NCBI GenBank assembly: GCA_030834765.1
Contig: JAUQXG010000319.1
Location: 1 to 15,392, forward strand
DNA length: 15,392 nucleotides
From: Lutispora sp.
GTDB lineage: Bacteria; Bacillota; Clostridia; Lutisporales; Lutisporaceae
Direction of reading: 5' to 3'
Numbering within the stretch: the stretch's first letter is position 1; every line of letters starts with the position of its first letter. Positions 1-10,360 of the stretch are shown here, piece after piece. A program made the position numbers and the translations under genes. The notes under the pieces were generated by a model. That model had not been told where the DNA came from. It worked only from the letters and a program-made list of their open reading frames with translations, and did no database searches.

Positions 1-210
1 CACCAAATTTCCCATATATTTTACATATTGAACAGGAAGAGGTTTGTCCAGCCCATAGTATTTCATCATATTTGCTTTAATCTCTGGAGTTATTTTATCA
101 CTGCTAAAAGGATCACCAGGTAATGCTCTAATCAAGAAGAAAACGATTGTTGCCAATACCCAAACTGTTATAAGTGAAATCAAGAATCTTTGTCCTATAT
201 ACTTTAACAA
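1..210 (-). CDS. oppB: Oligopeptide ABC transporter permease OppB, N-terminal part (runs off left edge)
   Basis: This is the first 70 codons of an inner-membrane permease of the peptide/nickel ABC importer family; the rest lies beyond position 1. The start is a TTG at 208-210, chosen because a strong GGAGG (219-223) sits 8 nt upstream and no ATG is available in frame nearby. The protein begins MLKYIGQRFLISLI, continues into one hydrophobic helix (about residues 9-28) and then the LIRALPGDPF motif (about residues 27-36) that is characteristic of OppB/DppB N-termini. It lies 175 nt downstream of oppA and so is the second gene of that operon. In the family, OppB pairs with OppC to form the translocation channel for peptides delivered by OppA. 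DppB or AppB are equally possible names, because substrate specificity cannot be read from this fragment. Confidence 0.85.
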   Translation of the reverse strand, partial: MLKYIGQRFLISLITVWVLATIVFFLIRALPGDPFSSDKITPEIKANMMKYYGLDKPLPVQYVKYMGNLV

Positions 211-324
211 TCAGAACACCTCCATATCAAAATAATATCTATCATTATACACAAGTCTTTTATAAGAATTGTAGATTTTTCATGTTTTTTATCTGAACTT
301 TTGTACATATTTAGCCCACAAACA

Positions 325-354
325 CATAATGAAGGTATAAAGACCTTCATTATG
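325..354 (-). promoter_or_regulatory. Intercistronic hairpin between oppA and oppB
   Basis: A perfect 12-bp inverted repeat (arms 325-336 and 343-354, loop 337-342) lies 31 nt past the oppA stop codon. In the minus-strand transcript no U-tract follows the stem, so it is not a canonical intrinsic terminator. In peptide transporter operons the binding protein is needed in excess over the permeases, and hairpins of this kind can stabilise the upstream mRNA or attenuate read-through. That role is inferred here. Confidence 0.6.
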
Positions 355-385
355 AATTATATGGAATTTTATTTGTATTTACTAA

Positions 386-2041
386 TTATTTTACGATATC
401 AGCAAATACGAAATCTCTTTCAGCTCCGATAAACTGTCTGTTTATATTTTGCACATAATCCTGTTGAACATATGCTCTTTGTCTATTGTAAACAGGAACT
501 ATAACACCGCTATCTAGCAATATCTTTTCTGCTTCAAACATTTTGTCGCCTCTGGCTTTCATGTCTGCAGTAGTCTTAGAAAATGCTATTAGGTCTGTAT
601 ATTCTTTATTTTCCCAGTTCGTGTTATTGTGTCCGCCGCCGATTACCCATAAATCAAGATATGTCATTGGGTCATCATAGTCAGGACCCCAACCAGCCAT
701 AACAACTTGATAATCTTTTTTATTCATCAAATCAACTCTTGATTTGAAAGGAACTTGTTTGATTTCTAATTTTATACCTGCATTTTTAGAAAGCATATCT
801 TGTATCGCTTCAGCTTGAATCCTTACATCTTCTGAGTCATCTGTTAAGAATTCAATTCCTGGTAGTTTGTCAGCTGTTAATCCTAATTCTGCAAGCGCTT
901 TGTCCATATACTCTTTTGCCTTAGCTGGGTCAGCTGTTTTTGGGTAATACTCTAATGGATATTCTTCTGAGAATAGTTTTTCATTACCAGCTAATTGTGG
1001 TAATACATATCTTGTAGCTGGTGATGATCCATTTTTAAGAACTGCATCACAGAAAGCTTGACGATCTACAGCATAAGCAAATGCTTTTCTAAAGTTAGCA
1101 TTGCCCAATAATTTTTGAGTTACGCCAGTTCCGCCTGTTACGTTAAATTGGAAATAGAACTCTGAACCTGAGATGAAATATTTATCCTGTCCTTTGGCTT
1201 TATATTGATCTACAAAGTCTTTAGTAAGATTTACTGTATCAACTTCGTTTGCTTCATACATATTAACGCCTGTTTTATTATCAAGAACGATTGGCATTTC
1301 AACTCTATCAAGCTTGATAGCCTCTTGATTCCAATAATCTGGGTTCTTTTCTATTACTACAATTTCTTCATGCTTCCATTCTTTTAAAAGGAATGGTCCG
1401 TTTGTAATAAATTTATCTGGATCTGAAGCATAAGCTGCTCCATGTGTAGCAACGACATCTTCTCTTGTTGGCATTAAGGATAAGAATCCTGTTAATGCTA
1501 AGAAATATTTTGTTGGTGCAGCTAGCTTAACAACAAGAGTCTTGTCATCTGTTGCTTTCACGCCAACTTGTGTTGGATCTGTGATTTTACCTGTATTATA
1601 AGCTTCTCCATTTTCTAGATAGTAGCCTTGGAATGCATATTCTGAAGCTAACTTAGGATCTAATAATCTGATCCAAGCATATTCAAAATCTTTTGCTGTT
1701 ACTGCTTTTCCATCGCTCCATTTTGCATCTCTTAAATGGAATGTATAAGTAAGTCCGTCTGGAGAAATATCCCATGATTCAGCCATACCAGGTTGAACTT
1801 GGCTCTTATAAACTCTAACTAGACCTTCAAGAATTGCATTGTCAACTTCAATTGAAACTGTGTCTGTACCTAATTGTGGATCTAGATTTGGTGGTTCAGA
1901 AGTTTGAATCATCCTTAAAACCTTTGGCTCAGCTGTTGGAGCTCCTGGTTCTGTAGGTGTTGTAGGTGCAGGTGTGCAACCTGTTAATGCTATACTCAAT
2001 ACGAATACAAGCGCTAACACGAATGCTAATGTTTTTTTCAT
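386..2041 (-). CDS. oppA: Oligopeptide-binding lipoprotein OppA (SBP_bac_5 family)
   Basis: Extracytoplasmic solute-binding lipoprotein of 551 residues for a peptide ABC importer. The start is placed at the ATG ending at 2041, not at the upstream in-frame ATG ending at 2062, because a GGGGGAG ribosome site lies about 7 nt before it and the product then begins with a standard lipoprotein signal (MKKTLAFVLA). The lipobox LTGC puts the lipidated cysteine at residue 22; a Pro/Thr-rich linker follows (about residues 23-40). The body carries family 5 features: LDPQLGTDT near the mature N-terminus, the segment GMAESWDISPDGLTYTFHL, then FTNGPF-like and NPDYWN segments, and the late segment GWGPDYDDPMTYLD. 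The total length is usual for OppA. It is followed by a hairpin and oppB. An upstream promoter and a CodY-like box suggest control by nutrient status. Peptide specificity is not visible. Confidence 0.93.
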   Translation of the reverse strand: MKKTLAFVLALVFVLSIALTGCTPAPTTPTEPGAPTAEPKVLRMIQTSEPPNLDPQLGTDTVSIEVDNAILEGLVRVYKSQVQPGMAESWDISPDGLTYTFHLRDAKWSDGKAVTAKDFEYAWIRLLDPKLASEYAFQGYYLENGEAYNTGKITDPTQVGVKATDDKTLVVKLAAPTKYFLALTGFLSLMPTREDVVATHGAAYASDPDKFITNGPFLLKEWKHEEIVVIEKNPDYWNQEAIKLDRVEMPIVLDNKTGVNMYEANEVDTVNLTKDFVDQYKAKGQDKYFISGSEFYFQFNVTGGTGVTQKLLGNANFRKAFAYAVDRQAFCDAVLKNGSSPATRYVLPQLAGNEKLFSEEYPLEYYPKTADPAKAKEYMDKALAELGLTADKLPGIEFLTDDSEDVRIQAEAIQDMLSKNAGIKLEIKQVPFKSRVDLMNKKDYQVVMAGWGPDYDDPMTYLDLWVIGGGHNNTNWENKEYTDLIAFSKTTADMKARGDKMFEAEKILLDSGVIVPVYNRQRAYVQQDYVQNINRQFIGAERDFVFADIVK

Positions 2042-2080
2042 TAAATACTCCCCCTTAATCATTTTTGATTATATTGCAAA

Positions 2081-2099
2081 ACCACTGAATTTCAATGGT
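2081..2099 (-). promoter_or_regulatory. Dyad in the oppA leader
   Basis: A 19-bp near-palindrome (ACCATTGAA/TTCAGTGGT on the minus strand, one G-T wobble) sits 40 nt upstream of the oppA start and is followed by TTTT. As RNA it can form a 7-bp stem with a 5-nt loop. It could be an operator, a weak attenuator or a leader hairpin; the sequence alone does not decide. Confidence 0.4.
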
Positions 2100-2128
2100 C
2101 TAAACAATCCTCATTATGTATCATACTT

Positions 2129-2143
2129 GTTTCTCTGAAAGTT
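2129..2143 (-). promoter_or_regulatory. Second, degenerate CodY-like site in the oppA leader
   Basis: On the minus strand AACTTTCAGAGAAAC matches 11 of 15 positions of the CodY consensus AATTTTCWGAAAATT. It lies about 35 nt downstream of the predicted transcription start, a place where CodY can act as a roadblock. Matches at this level occur by chance in AT-rich DNA, so this is only supporting evidence for the better site upstream. Confidence 0.25.
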
Positions 2144-2184
2144 TTATAAAGAAATGATTCATTGGTTTTATACTCTTTTCATAC

Positions 2185-2213
2185 ATATTACATGATATCT
2201 ACAAAGTTTTCAA
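2185..2213 (-). promoter_or_regulatory. Sigma-A promoter of oppA
   Basis: On the minus strand the -35 element TTGAAA (2208-2213) and the -10 element TAATAT (2185-2190) are separated by exactly 17 bp. Transcription would begin near 2178 and leave a leader of about 137 nt before the oppA start. This is the best promoter match in the ligA-oppA gap. Confidence 0.65.
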
Positions 2214-2253
2214 TACACACATGTTATAAGTATAGTATATTGTAAATATACTA

Positions 2254-2268
2254 AATCGTCTGAAAATT
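2254..2268 (-). promoter_or_regulatory. CodY-like box upstream of the oppA promoter
   Basis: On the minus strand AATTTTCAGACGATT matches 13 of 15 positions of the CodY consensus AATTTTCWGAAAATT. It lies about 40 bp upstream of the -35 element. CodY is a GTP and branched-chain amino acid sensor of Bacillota that commonly controls peptide transporters, so the location makes biological sense. Whether CodY binds here is inferred. Confidence 0.45.
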
Positions 2269-2271
2269 CAA

Positions 2272-2369
2272 GGTTCTAAGGGCTTATCTCTTAAATAGCT
2301 GCAATTTGTGAAGAAAATTTCAAAATATATATTAGTCCATCATCTAATATGAAAGCTATTTAAGGAACC
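2272..2369. other. Branched inverted-repeat element between ligA and oppA
   Basis: Just downstream of the ligA stop lies a nested set of complementary arms. The outer arms are GGTTC (2272-2276) and GAACC (2365-2369). Next come CTTAAATAGCT (2290-2300) and its perfect 11-bp complement AGCTATTTAAG (2354-2364). An internal hairpin ATATTAG/CTAATAT has arms 2329-2335 and 2344-2350 with an 8-nt loop. Together they could fold into a branched RNA of about 98 nt. There is no U-tract directly after the stem, so it is not a classical ligA terminator. It could be a 3' UTR structure, a small palindromic repeat or a chance AT-rich fold. With the promoter and leader sites it accounts for most of the 336-bp gap (2042-2377), where no coding potential was seen. 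Confidence 0.4.
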
Positions 2370-2377
2370 AATTTTAG

Positions 2378-7400
<5,023 letters not shown>

Positions 7401-7428
7401 AATTACCTCCCAAATATGTACTAAGTCT

Positions 7429-7455
7429 ATTTTAGCCTAAAAGAGCTTCTGTAAA
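7429..7455 (-). promoter_or_regulatory. Weak candidate promoter in front of pcrA
   Basis: On the minus strand TTTACA (7450-7455) and TAAAAT (7429-7434) are separated by 15 bp, shorter than the optimum. No terminator is visible in the 80-nt gap between ybaK and pcrA, so pcrA is probably transcribed mainly by read-through, with this as a possible secondary start. Confidence 0.25.
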
Positions 7456-7480
7456 CCCTGTCTTTTTCTCATAAGTTTCA

Positions 7481-7960
7481 TCACGATTGCACTATAATGC
7501 TTTCTATATCACAATGAATAAGCCTAATTAAATCTTTAGGCGATAATTCAATTTGATGTCCTATCTTACCTGCGCTAATAATTATTTTATCCAACTTATT
7601 GCAAGAGCTATCTAGTACAGCTTTATATTCTTTTTTCATTCCTATTGGCGAGCACCCTCCCCGAATATAACCTGTAATCTTGTTTATGTCCGCAACTTTA
7701 ATCATCTCAATAGATTTCTCGCTCACAGATCGAGCTGCCGCTTTTAAATCAAGCTCATGGGCAACAGGAATAATAAAAACATAGTATTCTCTGCTTGCCC
7801 CCTTTGTAACAAGGGTTTTATAAACCTGCTCCATGGGTTGCCTCATTTTTTGCGCAACTGAAATTCCATCAATCAGCCCATCGCTGTGATCATACGTATA
7901 GGTATGATATGAAACTCCTGCCTTATCAAGAATCCTCATGGCATTTGTTTTTAAATTCAT
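7481..7960 (-). CDS. ybaK: Cys-tRNA(Pro)/Cys-tRNA(Cys) deacylase, YbaK/EbsC family
   Basis: Small cytoplasmic editing enzyme of 159 residues, normal length for the family. YbaK proteins hydrolyse Cys-tRNA(Pro), made when prolyl-tRNA synthetase mischarges cysteine. Family features: the KTNAMRILDKAGV start (residues 4-16), the lysine in VYKTLV (Lys49, matching the functional lysine of E. coli YbaK), the HELDLKAAAR segment (68-77), and the hallmark GYIRGGCSPIGMKK (97-110). GAGGGATC lies about 10 nt before the ATG, and a good promoter lies just upstream. Downstream, 80 nt separate it from pcrA with no terminator, so a ybaK-pcrA-ligA transcript is likely. There is no obvious functional link to the helicase and ligase. 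Other activities of the YbaK fold, such as ProX or EbsC roles, are less likely given the GGCSPIG motif. Confidence 0.92.
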   Translation of the reverse strand: MNLKTNAMRILDKAGVSYHTYTYDHSDGLIDGISVAQKMRQPMEQVYKTLVTKGASREYYVFIIPVAHELDLKAAARSVSEKSIEMIKVADINKITGYIRGGCSPIGMKKEYKAVLDSSCNKLDKIIISAGKIGHQIELSPKDLIRLIHCDIESIIVQS

Positions 7961-7997
7961 GAATTTCGATCCCTCATTTTATAATTTTATGCTTTTA

Positions 7998-8026
7998 ATT
8001 ATATGGATAATATCAATGAAATGCAA
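7998..8026 (-). promoter_or_regulatory. Sigma-A promoter of ybaK (and probably pcrA-ligA)
   Basis: On the minus strand TTGCAT (8021-8026) and a perfect TATAAT (7998-8003) are separated by 17 bp. Transcription would begin near 7991, about 30 nt before the ybaK start. It is the strongest promoter match in the window. Confidence 0.75.
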
Positions 8027-8110
8027 GTGTACTAAGAATCTGCAACAGCTATTGCAAAATATAATTTTATAAAAAATTAGAAAATAAAGGTATAAATTTA
8101 CTATTCTTCT

Positions 8111-8138
8111 TTTAGAACAAAAGTTAACAGTATATATT
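8111..8138 (+). promoter_or_regulatory. Weak candidate promoter for the small plus-strand ORF pair
   Basis: TTTAGA (8111-8116) and TATATT (8133-8138) are separated by 16 bp, upstream of the first small ORF at 8190. The -35 match is poor (4 of 6) and the DNA is very AT-rich, so this is only a candidate. The stretch 8027-8189 otherwise shows nothing else that stands out. Confidence 0.3.
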
Positions 8139-8189
8139 AGTCAATGTTTGCAAAAAATAAACTTAGATTAAAAAGATTGAGGTAAGAAT

Positions 8190-8360
8190 ATGAAAAATGA
8201 AAATGCTAGAATCCCAAACATTTTACCAATAGGTACTTTAGAACCAATTGAAGATGATGATCTTATCATTGCTAAAATTAAATATGAGTCGCAAAAGCCA
8301 AATAATGATATAACAAATATCATGGAAAGGAGATCTAAAAATGGGAAAAGAAATAACTGA
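8190..8360 (+). CDS. Small acidic protein of unknown function (56 aa)
   Basis: I do not recognise this ORF. It starts at an ATG 7 nt after a GAGG site (8179-8182) and encodes MKNENARIPNILPIGTLEPI and onward, with an acidic cluster EDDD (residues 21-24) and a basic end (RRSKNGKRNN). It has no hydrophobic segment or signal peptide and no cysteine. It overlaps the start of the next ORF by 20 nt, and the next ORF's AAAGGAG site lies inside it, which suggests the two are co-translated. It is one of only two genes on the plus strand and sits between divergent ybaK and the convergent nitrogenase-like operon. Its reality rests on the two good ribosome sites and the paired arrangement. Confidence 0.5.
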   Translation: MKNENARIPNILPIGTLEPIEDDDLIIAKIKYESQKPNNDITNIMERRSKNGKRNN

Positions 8361-8544
8361 TAAAGTCGATCAAACAGATCATGATACGAATGTAATTGAT
8401 GACACTTACAATGGCTCAAAATATCCAATCATCGAAAGAGAATTTAATGCTTATTTCTTCCCTGATAATTATAATCCAGATACTTTAAAGAGCCAGTTGG
8501 ATGGAGGGCAAATCAAAGTTTATAATAATGCTAATCCTCATTAA
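8341..8544 (+). CDS. Small protein of unknown function (67 aa)
   Basis: I do not recognise this ORF. A very good AAAGGAG site lies 8 nt before its ATG, inside the preceding small ORF. The product is polar and acidic in its first third (MGKEITDKVDQTDHDTNVID), then contains a more structured-looking aromatic stretch (YPIIEREFNAYFFPDNYN, about residues 28-45) and ends NNANPH. It has no membrane segment, signal peptide or cysteine, so it is probably a small cytoplasmic protein. It is followed 10 nt later by the hairpin at 8555-8584, which fits the end of a two-gene transcript. The opposite-strand reading at 8168-8428 has no ribosome site and is a shadow. Confidence 0.6.
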   Translation: MGKEITDKVDQTDHDTNVIDDTYNGSKYPIIEREFNAYFFPDNYNPDTLKSQLDGGQIKVYNNANPH

Positions 8545-8554
8545 ATGAATGACA

Positions 8555-8584
8555 AACCTTCTGATTTTATAAAATCAGAGGGTT
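8555..8584. terminator. Bidirectional hairpin between convergent units
   Basis: A 14-bp inverted repeat (arms 8555-8568 and 8571-8584, one G-T wobble) lies between the small plus-strand ORFs and the end of the minus-strand nitrogenase-like operon. The AT-rich tip would open to a 4-6 nt loop. It is followed by GTTTGTCATT on the minus side and CTATCATAT on the plus side, so the U-tract is imperfect in both directions. Its position makes a shared terminator the most likely role. Confidence 0.65.
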
Positions 8585-8630
8585 CTATCATATACAGGCT
8601 AATATCATATTATTTTTTTCATTCAGCTAT

Positions 8631-8993
8631 TCAAAAACCTTTCATCAGAATACCCTTATTCCTCTGTTCATAGCTGATCAATTTTTCGAGAGCAGAATCT
8701 ATGAAGCTGGCAAAAGTAAATGCTTTTATTTTTTTTGCATATAATGCATTTTCAGCTCTTGGGCCTATCTGACTTACCAATACTGCATTACAGTCTGCAA
8801 TCACCTCAATTGCTTTTTGCATATCATTTTCATCATGTTCCCCAAATTGACAAGGAGCGATGCCTTGGCGCAGCTCAATAAAACTAAATTTTCCACTATC
8901 ATTTACTTCAAATATCAAAAACTGTTTGCTTCTTCCAAAATGCTGATTCACTACTTTTCCATCGCTGCTGGCTACTGCAATTTTATATGCCAT
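8631..8993 (-). CDS. NifX/NifB-C-terminal-domain (dinitrogenase Fe-Mo cofactor biosynthesis) family protein
   Basis: A 120-residue cytoplasmic protein of the NifX/NafY/NifB-C family (PF02579 type), whose members bind and carry Fe-S cofactor precursors. Typical features are the start MAYKIAVASSDG, the VNQHFGRSKQFLIFEV segment (residues 15-30, with the usual HFG) and ADCNAVLVSQIGPRAENAL (67-85), a close match to the family pattern of a buried Cys, a hydrophobic strand and an IG motif. Cysteines are C48 and C68. AAAGGAG lies 5 nt before the ATG, preceded by a small hairpin. It is the last gene of the nitrogenase-like operon, 50 nt after the NifK-like gene. The NifB-like protein upstream lacks this domain, so this stand-alone copy may act as its cofactor carrier; that role is inferred. 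Confidence 0.88.
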   Translation of the reverse strand: MAYKIAVASSDGKVVNQHFGRSKQFLIFEVNDSGKFSFIELRQGIAPCQFGEHDENDMQKAIEVIADCNAVLVSQIGPRAENALYAKKIKAFTFASFIDSALEKLISYEQRNKGILMKGF

Positions 8994-9006
8994 TTTAACT
9001 CCTTTC

Positions 9007-9021
9007 TGCAGCTATGCTGCA
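9007..9021 (-). promoter_or_regulatory. Stem-loop directly upstream of the NifX-like ribosome site
   Basis: On the minus strand TGCAGC-ATA-GCTGCA forms a perfect 6-bp stem with a 3-nt loop, followed immediately by GAAAGGAGT, the ribosome site of the NifX-like gene. A related element precedes the NifB-like gene at 12759-12773. Confidence 0.5.
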
Positions 9022-9043
9022 CAAAATAAATTCAGAAAACTTT

Positions 9044-10360
9044 TTACCTGTAAGTATTAAGAACTCTATCATAGATATCTTCTATGGCTCTTAACCCGCC
9101 ATTATAGCCAGCATAACCACAGTTTAAAACAAGTCTGTACGAAACAGGGGCACTTACAATGAGAAGATCTGCTCCCAGATCATTTGCCAGATCTCTTTCC
9201 CAGCCGCTGCCGAGAATCAAAGATCTGTTCTTGCGCTCATCAGCCCTTATCTCCTCCTGTATGGCACCCCCATCCACTTCAAATACTACCTCAGCAGATC
9301 TATACTCAGATATATTCTTAAACTGCTCTTGAATAGATTGTCTGAACTCTTCAGGAGTATCATCTATAATAAACTGCTTTGCAGGAATTATTCCCAGCTC
9401 ATTAAGAAGGTATTTTGAAAATCCCAATGCATAAGATGCATCAAGGATTGTATAGAAACTCCTCGGCAGCCCATATCTGAATTCAAGCATAAAATCAGCA
9501 GTACGTTCAATATAAGCATAAAATTTTTCTTCTTCATTTTTTATAAAGGTCTCTACTAAAGTTTTTTCAAGATTACCAAAGTCGCCTACCTGTCTTAAAA
9601 ACTTAGAGGTTTCATTGCCCCCAATAGGCAGATAGGGAAAATGGAGGTAACGCGTTCCGTATTTCTCTTTAAGATGTTCCGCAATCTTGAGACCTGACCA
9701 TGCACTTATGACAATGTTGAATTCTGCATTAGGTATGGTCTTCCATTCTTCAACTCCATTGGAGCTATAACCAAAAAGTATATTTGCTTTCAGTCCTATT
9801 CCCTCAAGTACTCTCTTTATTTCTTCAAGATTCCCGTCCCAATACGGATCCTGATATGGAATTGTAGCAAATACATTCACCAGTCCTTTTGTAACAGTTC
9901 TGTCTACATTAAATTTGTCAACATATTGGTCTATGATAGCATTGACAACAACTTCATGGCTAACATAGTTATTGCTTTTAAATCCGCCGGTTTCTGCATA
10001 TACGATGGGCTTATTCTGGTGCTGGTATTCGCTGGTTACATTACCGATATCATCACCAACTATATCAGATGTACAGCCGGTTAGGACTACATACAAGTCT
10101 GCATCTATTACCTTAAATGCACCTTCGATAACTTTTTTCAGCTTTTCTTCGCCTCCAAAAACGATCTCAGATTCACTTGCATTGGTGCAAGGTATGGTAT
10201 TTCCTCCTGCGTAGCCTTCACCCTGTCCGATAAGGTTGCTTATTTTTCCGCTGCAGCCCGGTCCTGAATGCAAAATCGGTACTGCCCGTTTTATTGCTAC
10301 TACAGACTGCTGTGCACCTAGGGCACATGAGTACCTGGGCTGCTCAATATACTTCGACAC
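9044..10360 (-). CDS. NifK-like beta subunit of a nitrogenase-like reductase
   Basis: A nitrogenase component 1 family protein of 438 residues, shorter than NifK (about 510-520) and close to Mar/NifN/BchB-type subunits. It keeps the three P-cluster cysteines in NifK-like context and spacing: C12 (SCALGAQQ), C36 (HSGPGCSGK) and C96 (TGCTSDIVGDD). FGGEEKL (68-74) is the usual family motif. The start is GTG at 10358-10360, chosen because GGAGG lies 8 nt upstream, inside the end of the NifD-like gene. The two coding regions overlap by 17 nt, which predicts coupled translation of the two subunits at equal levels. A D-K heterotetramer would receive electrons from the NifH-like protein. It is not a standard NifK, and no separate NifE/NifN pair is in view. 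Confidence 0.9.
   Translation of the reverse strand: MSKYIEQPRYSCALGAQQSVVAIKRAVPILHSGPGCSGKISNLIGQGEGYAGGNTIPCTNASESEIVFGGEEKLKKVIEGAFKVIDADLYVVLTGCTSDIVGDDIGNVTSEYQHQNKPIVYAETGGFKSNNYVSHEVVVNAIIDQYVDKFNVDRTVTKGLVNVFATIPYQDPYWDGNLEEIKRVLEGIGLKANILFGYSSNGVEEWKTIPNAEFNIVISAWSGLKIAEHLKEKYGTRYLHFPYLPIGGNETSKFLRQVGDFGNLEKTLVETFIKNEEEKFYAYIERTADFMLEFRYGLPRSFYTILDASYALGFSKYLLNELGIIPAKQFIIDDTPEEFRQSIQEQFKNISEYRSAEVVFEVDGGAIQEEIRADERKNRSLILGSGWERDLANDLGADLLIVSAPVSYRLVLNCGYAGYNGGLRAIEDIYDRVLNTYR

Noticed and set aside
7401..7480. Terminator between ybaK and pcrA
   Set aside because: No stem followed by a U-tract was found; only scattered T-runs are present.
8040..8056. Short inverted repeat TGCAA...TTGCA in the divergent region
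   Set aside because: Only a 5-bp stem in AT-rich DNA; it is not distinguishable from chance.
8168..8428. Minus-strand ORF of 86 codons with a hydrophobic run
   Set aside because: No ribosome site, and it lies antisense to the two small plus-strand ORFs, both of which have good sites.
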